A stretch of DNA of 64,000 nucleotides, from contig CAVSME010000009.1 in the NCBI GenBank assembly GCA_963728985.1, positions 124,001-188,000 of the forward strand, in the 5' to 3' direction. The stretch is from DASXAI01 sp963728985. GTDB lineage: Bacteria > Actinomycetota > Acidimicrobiia > Acidimicrobiales > Ilumatobacteraceae. Every line of letters starts with the position of its first letter. Position 1 is the stretch's first letter. Shown here piece after piece: positions 1 through 8,899 of the stretch. The notes under the pieces were generated by a model that saw only the letters and a list, made by a program, of their open reading frames with translations, had not been told where the DNA came from and ran no database searches. The position numbers and the translations under genes are program-made.

Positions 1-307
1 GCACGTGCTCGCCCATGGCGCAGCTCAGCATCTCGACGAGCAGCTCCGACGACGGCTGGGGAATGGCCTCCGGACGCCCGGCCCGCCACGCCAGGATGGC
101 CTCCAGCGCGGCCTCGCGGATCTCGTGCTGGATGGCCTCGGGCAGACCCCCGGTGTCGTTGTCGCCCATGCCGCGCGCTCGGGTCGGGCGGTAGGGCGCC
201 TCCATCCAGTGCCGCTCGCCGGTGAGCTGCACCAGCACCATCAACAACGTGGGGATGTTGGCGACGGCGATGGCGTCGGCGAACTGCTGCTCGTCGGTCG
301 CGCTCAT
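1..307 (-). CDS. Flavin-containing monooxygenase, N-terminal part (cut by window edge)
   Basis: Only the first 102 or so residues lie in the window. The N-terminus (MSATDEQQFADA, then VQLTGERHWMEAPYRPTR, DNDTGGLP and SSELLVEMLSCAMGEHV) resembles, from memory, the helical N-terminal domain of 4-hydroxyacetophenone monooxygenase-like Baeyer-Villiger flavoproteins, which precedes the FAD-binding Rossmann fold. That fold would lie off the left edge. Its ATG overlaps the TGA of the acyl-CoA dehydrogenase (ATGA), so the two are probably co-transcribed. It likely oxidises a ketone or aromatic ketone with NADPH and O2; the substrate is unknown. Confidence 0.6.
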   Translation of the reverse strand, partial: MSATDEQQFADAIAVANIPTLLMVLVQLTGERHWMEAPYRPTRARGMGDNDTGGLPEAIQHEIREAALEAILAWRAGRPEAIPQPSSELLVEMLSCAMGEHV

Positions 308-1602
308 GACCATGGCGCACGATCCTTGTAATTGCGGAGCAGGTTGCGGGCCACCACCATCTTGTGGACTTCGTCAGGACCGTCGTAGATCCGGCCGTAG
401 CGGGCCTCGCGGTACATCTTGTCGAGCGGCGTGTCGCTGGTGACCCCCATGGCGCCGTACACCTGCACGGCCCGGTCGATCACGTTGTGGAGCATGGTCG
501 CCCCGTGGAACTTGATGAGGCTGATCTCCACGCGCGCCTCGGTGCCGGCGTCCATGGCCCGGGCGGCATCCAGGGTCATCAGGCGAGCGCCCTGGATCTC
601 GGCCGCCGACTCGGCGATCATCGTCTGGATGGCGCCCTTCTCGGCCAGTAGGGAGCCGTGGGCGTAGCGCGTGAGCGCCCGGTCGCACATCAGCTCGAAG
701 GCTCGCTGCGCCTGACCGAGCCAGCGCATGCAGTGGAAGATGCGGCCCGGGCCGAGGCGCTTCTGCGCGATGAGGAAGCCCTCGCCGCGGTTGCCGAGCA
801 GATTCGTCTTGGGCACCCGCACGTTGTCGTAGACGACCTCGCAGTGCTGGCCGCCGACGTGGCCCATGGTGGGCACGGCCCGCTGGATGAGGTAGCCGGG
901 CGTGTCGGTGGGGACGATGATCGAGCTGAACTGCATGTGCTTCTCGGCGTCGGGCTCGGACTTGGCGAAGCACGTCGTGAACGCGGCGCGAGACGCACCC
1001 GACGTGAACCACTTGTGCCCGTTGATGACCCACTCGTCGCCGTCGAGGTAGGCGCTGGTCTGCATCTGGGTGGGGTCACTGCCCGCCACCTCCGGCTCGG
1101 TCAACCCCACCGACGGGTACACGTCGCCCGCCACCAGCGGGGTGAGGAAGCGCTCGCGCTGATCGGCGCTGGCGTAGAGGTGCAGCATGATCGAGTCCTG
1201 CATGCTGGCCGAGCCCACCGCCACCTGCCCGTACTCCGACCGGCCGATGATCTCGTTCAGGTAGACGAAGTCCATGAAGGGCAGGCCGCCGCCGCCGATC
1301 TCGGTCGGGTGGCCGAGGGCCCACAGCCCCCGCTCCTTGGCCTCGGCCTTGAGGTCGGCCATGAGCCCGGTCGAGCGGCGGCTGTGGAGGTCGCCGAGAC
1401 CGCGCAGGCCGAGCGCCGTGTTGTCACCGCGCTCCTCGGCCAGCTCGTAGAGCTCCATCGGCAAGCCGGTGTCCGGGTGGAACCCGTGCTCGGCCTGCTT
1501 CTCCAGCTCCGGCTCCGCCTTGAACACGACGTTGTCGATGAAGTCCTTCATGCGGGCCCGGAGCTCCCGGACCTCGTCGCTCATTCCGATCGCCTGCGCC
1601 AT
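304..1602 (-). CDS. Acyl-CoA dehydrogenase family protein
   Basis: A 432-residue FAD enzyme that would introduce a 2,3-double bond into an acyl-CoA. Visible family features are the helical N-terminal domain, the beta-domain flavin/substrate loop GLTEPEVAGSDPTQMQTSAY near residue 165, and the segment INGHKWFTSGAS. The C-terminal YDGPDEVHKMVVARNLLR is typical of the ACAD10/11-like subfamily (aminoglycoside phosphotransferase-associated type). The open frame extends upstream to 1812 with low-complexity sequence. I chose the ATG at 1602 because family similarity begins there (MAQAIGMSDEVRELRARM); the ATG at 1584 (MSDEV) is the alternative. It is followed with a 4-base overlap by the flavin monooxygenase and is divergent from a CoA-transferase. 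Confidence 0.85.
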   Translation of the reverse strand: MAQAIGMSDEVRELRARMKDFIDNVVFKAEPELEKQAEHGFHPDTGLPMELYELAEERGDNTALGLRGLGDLHSRRSTGLMADLKAEAKERGLWALGHPTEIGGGGLPFMDFVYLNEIIGRSEYGQVAVGSASMQDSIMLHLYASADQRERFLTPLVAGDVYPSVGLTEPEVAGSDPTQMQTSAYLDGDEWVINGHKWFTSGASRAAFTTCFAKSEPDAEKHMQFSSIIVPTDTPGYLIQRAVPTMGHVGGQHCEVVYDNVRVPKTNLLGNRGEGFLIAQKRLGPGRIFHCMRWLGQAQRAFELMCDRALTRYAHGSLLAEKGAIQTMIAESAAEIQGARLMTLDAARAMDAGTEARVEISLIKFHGATMLHNVIDRAVQVYGAMGVTSDTPLDKMYREARYGRIYDGPDEVHKMVVARNLLRNYKDRAPWS

Positions 1603-1802
1603 CGTGGGCCCCCAAGGTTCGACTGCTGTCGACGTTATTCGGTCATGCCGTTGCGGTTCGAAGTCGCTACGTGGGCCAGGATGTACGCGTGTCCGACATC
1701 GGGGGCGATCCCGCATGCTGGCTCCATCTGATCTGTGAGGACTGCGGGTCGGTGGTGGCACCCGACGCGCCACACGCCTGCCCCGCCCGAAGGGAGACAT
1801 CG

Positions 1803-3020
1803 GTGGCCGCACCGCTCGACGACATCGTGGTGATCGAGATCGACAGCTGGATGGCGGCGCCGAGCACCGGCGCCATGCTGGCCGACCTCGGCGCTGACGT
1901 GATCAAGGTGGAACCGCTCACCGGTGACCCGATGCGCGGCCTCGGCCGGCCGGCCAAGATCGACGGGCCCCTCAAGGGCTACGACTTCCAGTTCGACGTC
2001 GACAACCGGGGCAAGCGGTCCATCGCCGTCGCCCTCGACACCGACGAGGGAGCCGACATCGTGCGGCGCCTGTGCCGCACCGCCCACGTCTTCCTGTGCA
2101 ACCTCATCGCGCCCCGCCAGGCCCGCTTCGGCCTCGACCCGGCGAGGCTCTTCCAGGAGAACCCCAAGCTGGTGCACGCCACGCTCACGGGCTACGGCAC
2201 CACCGGGCCGGAGGCGTGGCGCCCGGGCTACGACGTCACCGCCTTCTTCGGCCGCTCCGGCCTGTACGACGCGATGCGCGAGGGCGACGCCGGCATCGTG
2301 CCCATGGCCCGTCCTGCGCAGGGCGACCACACGACGGGTCTCGCCTTCCTCGGGGCCATCCTCGCCGCGCTGCGCATGGCCGAGCGCACGGGTGAGGGTC
2401 AGGTGGTCGAGACGTCGTTGTTCGAGACGGCCATCTGGACGCAGGCGACCGACTACGGAGTCACGGCGGTCGACGCCGCGCCGGTCCGGCGCCGGGCCCG
2501 CCACGAGATGATCATCCCCACTGCCAACCGCTACCCCTGCGGGGACGGCCGCTGGATCGTGATGAACATGCCCGACGACGCCGCGTGGGTGAAGCTCTGC
2601 ACGGTGCTCGATCGCAAGGAGTGGTTGGACGACGAGCGCCTCGCCACCAAGAAGGGGCGCTTCGACCACATGGCCGAGATCGTCCAGCACGTCGACGAGG
2701 CCCTCGCCGCCAAGACCCGCGACGAGTGGGGTGTGCTCTTCGACGAGCACGGCATGATCTGGGGTCCGGCCCTCGGCCTGGACGAGGTCGTCGTCGACGC
2801 GCAGGCCAACGCCCTCGGGCTGTTCCCGACGATGGCCCACGCCGAGCGGGGCGAGTACCGCACCGTGTCGATCCCCATGCGCTTCGCCACCGCCGAGGTG
2901 GGCCCGAAGCACCCGGCGCCCGAGATCGGGGCCGACACCGCGTCGGTGCTGGCCGGCGCCGGCTACAGCGACGCGGAGCGGGCCGAGCTCTCCTCACGGA
3001 AGGTGATCGGCCCGCTCTGA
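1803..3020 (+). CDS. Class III (CaiB/BaiF) CoA-transferase
   Basis: A 405-residue member of the formyl-CoA/carnitine CoA-transferase family, which moves CoA between carboxylic acids. The N-terminal Rossmann-like motif LADLGADVIKVEPLTGDP and the segment GEGQVVETSLFETAIW are visible. The position of the family's catalytic Asp carries Glu (SLFETA), as in many relatives. The GTG at 1803 was chosen because AGGGAG sits six bases upstream and the family similarity (PLDDIVVIEIDSWM) starts just after it. The same frame stays open back to GTG 1689 and encodes a Cys-rich leader (CEDCG, then HAC), so a longer product is possible. Divergent from the acyl-CoA dehydrogenase, and probably part of the same catabolic set. 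Confidence 0.85.
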   Translation: MAAPLDDIVVIEIDSWMAAPSTGAMLADLGADVIKVEPLTGDPMRGLGRPAKIDGPLKGYDFQFDVDNRGKRSIAVALDTDEGADIVRRLCRTAHVFLCNLIAPRQARFGLDPARLFQENPKLVHATLTGYGTTGPEAWRPGYDVTAFFGRSGLYDAMREGDAGIVPMARPAQGDHTTGLAFLGAILAALRMAERTGEGQVVETSLFETAIWTQATDYGVTAVDAAPVRRRARHEMIIPTANRYPCGDGRWIVMNMPDDAAWVKLCTVLDRKEWLDDERLATKKGRFDHMAEIVQHVDEALAAKTRDEWGVLFDEHGMIWGPALGLDEVVVDAQANALGLFPTMAHAERGEYRTVSIPMRFATAEVGPKHPAPEIGADTASVLAGAGYSDAERAELSSRKVIGPL

Positions 3021-3034
3021 GTCACACCCGTGTG

Positions 3035-3048
3035 CGAACATGTGTTCG
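3035..3048. promoter_or_regulatory. LexA (SOS) box at dinB start
   Basis: CGAACATGTGTTCG is a perfect match to the actinobacterial LexA consensus CGAAC-N4-GTTCG. The site touches the GTG at 3048. A -10-like GAACAT at 3036-3041 would place the transcript start at or next to that GTG, so LexA would cover the promoter directly. The site itself is read from the sequence; binding is inferred from its fit to the consensus and from the gene it precedes. Confidence 0.7.
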
Positions 3049-4232
3049 TGCCGGGTGCCACCATCCTCCACGCCGACCTCGACTCGTTCTACGCGTCCGT
3101 CGAGCAGCGTGACGACCCCGCGCTGCGGGGGCGACCCGTGGTGGTGGGCATGGGCGTCGTGCTGGCGGCCAGCTACGAGGCCAAGGCCTTCGGGGTGCGC
3201 ACGGCGATGGGCGGTGGCCAGGCCCGCCAGCTGTGCCCGGCGGCCGTCGTGGTGAAGCCTCGGTTCTCGGCCTACGTGGAGGCCAGCAAGGCGGTGTTCG
3301 CCGTGTTCGACGACACCACGCCGCTGGTCGAGGGCCTCTCGATCGACGAGGCCTTCCTGGACGTCGGCGGTCTCCTGCGCGTGTCGGGCACGCCGCGCGA
3401 GATCGCCGTGCGGCTGCGGCACGAGGTCCTCGAGCGGGTCGGCCTGCCGATCACCGTCGGGGTGGCCAGGACCAAGTTCCTGGCCAAGGTGGCCAGCGCG
3501 GTGGCCAAGCCCGACGGCCTCCTCGTGGTGGCGCCCGAGGACGAAATCGCGTTCTTGCATCCGCTGCCGGTCGAGCGGCTGTGGGGCGTCGGCACGGTCA
3601 CCGCCACCAAGCTCCACGCCCGCGGCATCAAGACGGTGGCCGAGATGGCCGCTCTGCCCGAGGCGGCGCTGGTGGCGATGCTGGGCCGGGCGTCGGGGCG
3701 CCACCTCCACGCGCTGGCCCACAACCGCGATCCCCGGCCCGTGGAGGTGGGCCGGCGGCGGCGTTCGATCGGGTCGCAGTCGGCCCTCGGCCGGGGCCGG
3801 CGCACACCGGAGGAGATCGACTCCATCGTGGTCGGCATCGTCGACCGGGTCATGCGCCGCGTGCGGGCGGCCGGGCGGGTGGGCCGCACGGTCGTGCTGC
3901 GCCTGCGGTTCGACGACTTCTCACGCGCCACCCGCTCGCACACGCTCCCCCGCGCCACCGCCGAGACCCGCCCCGTCCTGATGGCGCTGCGGGCGCTGAT
4001 GGCGGCCAGCTGGCCCATGATCGAGACGCGCGGGTTGACGCTGGTCGGCTTGTCCGTGAGCAACCTCGGCCGAGGCGACGCGGTGCAGCTCACGCTGCCG
4101 TTCGACCGCTACGCCGGCGGGGCGCTGGACGCGGCGATGGACGACGTGCGCAGCAAGTACGGCACGAGATCGCTCACGCGCGCCGTCCTCCTCGGCCGCG
4201 ATCAGGAGCACTCACCGCTGGACGTCTGGTGA
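3048..4232 (+). CDS. dinB: DNA polymerase IV (Y-family translesion polymerase)
   Basis: A 394-residue lesion-bypass polymerase. Motif I (LHADLDSFYASVEQ) supplies the first metal-binding Asp and motif III (SIDEAFLDV) the Asp-Glu pair. A helix-hairpin-helix region (LWGVGTVTATKLHARGIKTV) and the little-finger domain follow. QLTLPF near the C-terminus is a clear beta-clamp binding motif. In-frame GTG codons occur at 3030, 3042 and 3048, and none has a Shine-Dalgarno sequence. I favour 3048 because the LexA box and its -10-like core lie immediately upstream, suggesting a leaderless SOS transcript. The 3' end overlaps the convergent CoA-transferase by 59 bases. Confidence 0.92.
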   Translation: MPGATILHADLDSFYASVEQRDDPALRGRPVVVGMGVVLAASYEAKAFGVRTAMGGGQARQLCPAAVVVKPRFSAYVEASKAVFAVFDDTTPLVEGLSIDEAFLDVGGLLRVSGTPREIAVRLRHEVLERVGLPITVGVARTKFLAKVASAVAKPDGLLVVAPEDEIAFLHPLPVERLWGVGTVTATKLHARGIKTVAEMAALPEAALVAMLGRASGRHLHALAHNRDPRPVEVGRRRRSIGSQSALGRGRRTPEEIDSIVVGIVDRVMRRVRAAGRVGRTVVLRLRFDDFSRATRSHTLPRATAETRPVLMALRALMAASWPMIETRGLTLVGLSVSNLGRGDAVQLTLPFDRYAGGALDAAMDDVRSKYGTRSLTRAVLLGRDQEHSPLDVW

Positions 4233-6603
4233 GCCAGCGCTCGAGCACCGCCTCCGTGTGCTGGCCCAGGCAGGGCGCGGCGGTGGTCGCCACCATGGGC
4301 GAGCGTGAGGTGCGCCAGGGCACGCCGGCCAGGCGCTTGCGCCCCACCACAGGGTGGGCCAGCTCGGTGAAGAACCCGCGCTGGAGCAGCGGCGCGGACG
4401 TGAACAGGTCGTCGATGTGGGCCACCCGCTCGCCCGGCACGCCGGCGGCCCGGAGCAGCGCGGCCACGGCGGCGGCCTCCTGGTCGGCCGTCCAGGCCGA
4501 CAGCACGGCGTCGAGCTCGTCGGCGTGGAGGCGCCGGGCCGGGTACGTGGCGAAGCGGGCGTCGGTGGCCAGGCCGGGCCGGCCCATGGCACCGGCCAGG
4601 GCGGCGAACTGCTCGTCGTCGTCGACGGCGATGGCCACCCACTCGTACCCGCCGGCGCAGCGGTAGACGTCGTGCGGCGCCCGCTGCTCGTCACGGTTGC
4701 CGTCGACCGGCGGGCCGTGGCCCTCGACCGACTGGTACAGGATCGGCCACGGGAACGCCGCGATCGACGCCTCCAGCATCGAGCACTCCACCCGGGTGCC
4801 CACGCCCGTGTCCCGGGCGCGGTAGATGGCGGCCACGGTGGCGATGGCCGTGTGGATGCCGGCACACGGATCGGGCAGCGACATCACGAAGTCGCTCGGC
4901 CCGCCGCCGACGGCGCCGTTGCTCGACGCCACGCCCGACAGCGCGTCGATCAGCGAGCCGTAGGCCATGCGGTCGCGCTCGGGCCCGGACTCACCGAAGC
5001 CGGTCATCGACACGGCCACGATGCGGGGGTTGAGCCGGCGCAGCACGTCGTAGGAGAACCCCATGCGCTCCAGCGCGCCGGCCCGCATGTTGTCGATCAC
5101 CACGTCGGCCTTCGCCAGCATCGCACCCAGCACCTCGCGGCCCCGCTCCTGCTTCAGGTCGAGCACGATCCCCTGTTTGCCTTGGTTGTACTGGTTGAAG
5201 TAGCCCGACCGGTCGACGCCCACCTCACCGTCGGCCCAGGGACCGAGCACGCGGGTGACGTCCACCCGTTCGGCCGACTCCACCTTGACCACCTCGGCAC
5301 CGAGGTGGGCGAGCTGCATGGCGGCGAACGGGCCGGCCCACACCCACGTGAGGTCCACGACGCGCACGCCCGCCAGTGGGGCCGGCACCGGCCCGCCGTC
5401 GCCGCCATCGGCCTCAAGTGACGGGCGGGCCGGCGGGCCGGACCAGGCGATGGCAGCGCCGGCGCCACCGAGGAGCGGCGGGGGGGTGCGCCGCATGGCC
5501 GGCGTGTCGTGGAAGCGCCATGCCGGTGCCGGCATGAGCACGTCGGCGCGATAGCAGCCGTCGGCCACCGCGACCGGCTGCAGGAAGCCCCGGGCGGTCA
5601 GGTGCTCCCACTCGACGAGATCAGCGGCGCTGTGGATCTTGGCCGCCGCCACCCCGTGCTGGTGGCAGGCGGCCAGGAACTCCGTCGTGGTGTAGTCCGC
5701 CATGGCCGCCGCCACCAGCGGGTTGAGGACGTCGGCCACCTCGATGCGCTGGGCGGTGGTGGCGAACACCTCGAGGTGACCCCAGTCCGGCTCGCCGAAC
5801 ATGGCGACGAGCTGGCGCCACTGCCCGTCCTCGGTGACCTGCAACAGCACGTCACCGTCGCGGCAGGCGAAGAACCCCCACGGCGCGACGCCGCGCCGCC
5901 CGTCGTGCACGGCCACGGTGCCGGCGTAGGTGTAGGTGGACAGCGCCGTGGCCAGGATGCTGGCCACCGCCGCCTGGGCCGACACGTCGATTCGCTGACC
6001 GTGCCCGCTGCGCCGCCGCTCGAACAGCGCGCCGAGCACGGCGAGCACGGCGTCGGCACCGGCGTGCACGGACGACAGCTCACCGCGGTAGCGCAGCGGC
6101 GTCGCCATCGGATCGCAGGGCGCGGTGGCGTTGACCGACAGCAGGCCGCCGGCGGCGAGGGCCAGCAGATCGCTCGTGGGGTGGCGGTCGCCGCCGCCCT
6201 GACGTCCGAAGGTCGACACGTCGGCCACGATCAGGCGGGAGTCGGTCAGCGCCTCGTCGGGCACCCAGTCCCGGCCGTCACGGGTCGACCGGATGACCAC
6301 CTCGCTGCGGGCCACGTGATCGGCCAGCGTCGCCGCGCCCGCCGCGGTCCCGACGTCGACGCAGATCGAGCGCTTGCCGGCGGCGAAGTACGCGAATCCC
6401 GCGCTGCGATCCCGGCCCGGGCTCGACCCGAGGTACGGGCCGGCCGCCCGCAACGGATGGCCGGCGCGGTCCTCCACCACCACGACGTCGGCGCCGAGGT
6501 CGGCCAGCAGCCGCCCGGCGTACGCCGACGCGATCGTGTCGCCGCACTCGAGCACCCGCAGCCCCGCCAGCGGCGGCGCAGGAGAAGGGTCGGGCGCGTT
6601 CAG
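4174..6603 (-). CDS. Tandem class III CoA-transferase (two fused CaiB/BaiF domains)
   Basis: About 809 residues made of two complete family III CoA-transferase units. The N-half begins PLAGLRVLECGDTIASAYAG and has LLADLGADVVVVED. The C-half begins PLAGVRVVDLTWVWAGPFA and has LAHLGAEVVKVESAERVD. At the nucleophile position the N-half reads SAQAAV (Ala) and the C-half SMLEAS (Glu), so the N-half probably cannot form the acyl-enzyme, like one subunit of heterodimeric BbsEF-type enzymes. No ATG, GTG or TTG is well placed. The best start is a CTG at 6603 whose last two bases belong to the TGA of the upstream remnant (CTGA), so the 5' end is uncertain. It may act in aromatic acid or steroid-like degradation. 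Confidence 0.75.
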   Translation of the reverse strand: MNAPDPSPAPPLAGLRVLECGDTIASAYAGRLLADLGADVVVVEDRAGHPLRAAGPYLGSSPGRDRSAGFAYFAAGKRSICVDVGTAAGAATLADHVARSEVVIRSTRDGRDWVPDEALTDSRLIVADVSTFGRQGGGDRHPTSDLLALAAGGLLSVNATAPCDPMATPLRYRGELSSVHAGADAVLAVLGALFERRRSGHGQRIDVSAQAAVASILATALSTYTYAGTVAVHDGRRGVAPWGFFACRDGDVLLQVTEDGQWRQLVAMFGEPDWGHLEVFATTAQRIEVADVLNPLVAAAMADYTTTEFLAACHQHGVAAAKIHSAADLVEWEHLTARGFLQPVAVADGCYRADVLMPAPAWRFHDTPAMRRTPPPLLGGAGAAIAWSGPPARPSLEADGGDGGPVPAPLAGVRVVDLTWVWAGPFAAMQLAHLGAEVVKVESAERVDVTRVLGPWADGEVGVDRSGYFNQYNQGKQGIVLDLKQERGREVLGAMLAKADVVIDNMRAGALERMGFSYDVLRRLNPRIVAVSMTGFGESGPERDRMAYGSLIDALSGVASSNGAVGGGPSDFVMSLPDPCAGIHTAIATVAAIYRARDTGVGTRVECSMLEASIAAFPWPILYQSVEGHGPPVDGNRDEQRAPHDVYRCAGGYEWVAIAVDDDEQFAALAGAMGRPGLATDARFATYPARRLHADELDAVLSAWTADQEAAAVAALLRAAGVPGERVAHIDDLFTSAPLLQRGFFTELAHPVVGRKRLAGVPWRTSRSPMVATTAAPCLGQHTEAVLERWLTRRPAVSAPDRGRGGRRA

Positions 6604-6812
6604 CGGGCGCCGTCTGCGAGTCCGGCGACCTGGAGGGCCCGCTCCTTGGCGGCGTCGAGGTCGTAGTGCCTGCGGGTCACGATGCGCTGGGCGTAGAGCC
6701 CGACGGCGACCCCGAGGATCGGGTGACCCGGGAGGTCCTCCACGCGCTCGCCATCGAAATAGGTGGCCTGCCCGTCGAACAGCGATGCCTTGTGCTCCTC
6801 GCCGACCATCAT
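6600..6812 (-). pseudogene. Remnant of an HpaB-type hydroxylase (internal deletion suspected)
   Basis: This 70-codon frame reads GEEHKASLFDGQATYFDGER followed by VEDLPGHP, which from memory matches the extreme N-terminus of 4-hydroxyphenylacetate 3-monooxygenase (HpaB) proteins (GEEYLxSLRDGRxVYxDGERVxDVxxHP). It then runs into RRHYDLDAAKERALQVAGL, plausible as the C-terminal tail of the same roughly 500-residue family. The simplest reading is an in-frame internal deletion that joined both ends. It overlaps the CoA-transferase by a CTGA junction. Alternatively it is a small functional protein of unknown role. Confidence 0.45.
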
Positions 6813-7096
6813 CTCCAGCTACCCCCAGGTTTCGCTGATCGAGTGACGACTGCCGTACTGACCGTGCGGTGTCTACCAAACGACCGGCGGCCGGCCAAGC
6901 GCCGTCACCAGGCGCGGTACGTGACGACCTCGTGTCAAGCTTGCGTCCGCGTCGCCGCCGCAAGTACAAAGTGAGTCGGGGGAAGACGCAGAGCGATGGT
7001 GTGACCGCGCCGTTGCGCAGCACCTTCAAAACGGGACAAGCAATTCCGGCGCTCAGCCCGCCGCCACACGATGCCGAGATCAAGGGGGAACGCACG

Positions 7097-8872
7097 GTGG
7101 ACGACTTCGACGCACCCACGCTGTACCACCACGACGAGACCATGCCGCCCATCGAGCCCGGCACGTTCGGGTTCGGGCACTCGCGGCGCGCATTCCTCGC
7201 CACGTCCGGCCTCGCCGCGCTGACGGCGTTGGTGGCGGCGTGCGGCGGGGACAACAAGAACTCGACCTCACCGACCACGGCCGGGGGCACCGCCACGACG
7301 GCGCCCAGCGCGGCTACGACCGCACCCGCCGGCGCCACGACCACGGCCGCCGCCGGCGCCACCACGTCGGCGGCCGCCGCCGCAGGTGCCCGCACCGAGG
7401 CCAAGGCCGAGACGATCACGGTGGGCGTTCCGAGCCTCCAGGAGGCCTTCGTCGACCCCCACTGGGCGGTGGGCGGGCTCATCTTCCCGCTCATGTGGGC
7501 GATCGCCGACTTCCTCTACATGCAGGACGCCAGCGGCAAGTTCGTGCCGACCCTGGCGACCGGGTACGACCTCAGCGCCGACAAGCTGACGTGGACGTTC
7601 AAGCTGCGCCCCGGCGTGACGATGCAGGACGGGACGCCCTTCACGGCCACCGATGTGAAGACGGCTGTCGATCGCATCGTGACCCGGCCCGAGTTCACGC
7701 ACTACGCCAACTTCAAGTCGTTCGCGGCAACGGCGAACGTGATCGACCCGCAGACGGTGGCACTCACCACCAACAAGCCGTACGGCACGTTCCTGATCGA
7801 CATGCCGCCGCCGATCGCGACTGACTACTACAACAAGGTGGGGGACGCCGCCTTCAAGACCAACCCGGTCGCGGCCGGACCATGGAAGTTCGTCTCCCAG
7901 GAGCTGAACGCCAACGTCAAGTACGACCGGTACGACGGCTACTGGGATCCGACCCGGAAGCCGAACTGGCGCAAGCTCGTGTACGCCATCGTTCCTGACG
8001 AGTCGAGCCGCGTCGCCGGCATCCAGACCGGCACGCTGGACATCGCGTTCGGCCTCACTCCGGCGAGCGCCGACGGTCTCAAGAGCGCCAGCAACGTGAA
8101 GATCAACGAGATCGCCGGTACGGGTCTCGGCTACTGCATGATGTACGACAACAACTTCCCGGATCAGCCGTCGCCACTCAAGGACGTCAACGTCCGCAAG
8201 GCCCTGCTGATGGCCGTCGACCGCGACTCGATCGCCAAGACGCTCTACAAGGGCTTCGCCAAGACACCGCCGAGCAACACGCCCACGATCACGCCGGGCT
8301 ACAACCCGGATCGCAAGGCCGTCCCTTACGACCCGGACGGCGCCAAGAAGCTGCTCGCCACTGCGGGCCAGTCGAACCTGGAGCTGCAGATCAGCACCTA
8401 CGCGGCCACCTCGACACTGCCGGACATCCAGAAGCTGATGGAGACGATCGCCGCCTTCTGGGGTCAGATCGGCGTGAAGACCACTCAGAACGTCGCCGAC
8501 TCGGCGACGTACCTGCCGCAGTTCCGCAACAAGCAGCTGAAGGGGGCGTGCATGATCGCCGGTCCCACCAGCTTCTACGTCGACGCCACTCGCCTGTCGG
8601 CGACGTCGTTCTTCTGGTCCAAGGCGCCGTACACCACGATCGTCGGCGACCAGAAGCTCGACGATCTCGTCGCCCAGGAGAACGGCGAGCTCGACCCGGA
8701 CAAGCGCACGGCGCTGGCGCGCCAGCAGGCCGACTACCTCGACGATCAGCTGTACGGGCTCCCGATGATCCTCACATCGTCCCTCGTGGCCACCGGGCCG
8801 AACGTCGCGACCTTCGGGTTCGTCCAGGCGAACCCCTACGCCGGCCCGACGTCGTTCTGGATCGCCAAATAG
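7097..8872 (+). CDS. ABC transporter substrate-binding lipoprotein, family 5 (peptide/nickel type)
   Basis: A 591-residue extracytoplasmic solute receptor for the importer encoded downstream. A twin-arginine-like signal (SRRAFLATSGLAALTALVAACG) is followed by the lipobox Cys and a Thr/Ala-rich linker. The SBP_bac_5 fold follows, with TWTFKLRPGVTMQDGTPFTA and later VRKALLMAVDRDSIAKTLY. GTG 7097 was chosen because AAGGGGGAA lies about seven bases upstream; ATG 7142 is a second option. The frame is open upstream to 6869 without coding character. A possible promoter, TTGCGT-18-TACAAA, lies at 6941-6970. The ligand cannot be read from the sequence; peptides, opines or metal chelates are all possible. 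Confidence 0.85.
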   Translation: MDDFDAPTLYHHDETMPPIEPGTFGFGHSRRAFLATSGLAALTALVAACGGDNKNSTSPTTAGGTATTAPSAATTAPAGATTTAAAGATTSAAAAAGARTEAKAETITVGVPSLQEAFVDPHWAVGGLIFPLMWAIADFLYMQDASGKFVPTLATGYDLSADKLTWTFKLRPGVTMQDGTPFTATDVKTAVDRIVTRPEFTHYANFKSFAATANVIDPQTVALTTNKPYGTFLIDMPPPIATDYYNKVGDAAFKTNPVAAGPWKFVSQELNANVKYDRYDGYWDPTRKPNWRKLVYAIVPDESSRVAGIQTGTLDIAFGLTPASADGLKSASNVKINEIAGTGLGYCMMYDNNFPDQPSPLKDVNVRKALLMAVDRDSIAKTLYKGFAKTPPSNTPTITPGYNPDRKAVPYDPDGAKKLLATAGQSNLELQISTYAATSTLPDIQKLMETIAAFWGQIGVKTTQNVADSATYLPQFRNKQLKGACMIAGPTSFYVDATRLSATSFFWSKAPYTTIVGDQKLDDLVAQENGELDPDKRTALARQQADYLDDQLYGLPMILTSSLVATGPNVATFGFVQANPYAGPTSFWIAK

Positions 8873-8899
8873 CTGACGTGACCAACTGACTGATCCCCC

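Noticed and set aside
304..1812. Longer form of the acyl-CoA dehydrogenase starting at 1812
   Set aside because: The extra 70 residues are Arg/Pro-rich, lie over the divergent CoA-transferase gene and do not fit the family N-terminus.
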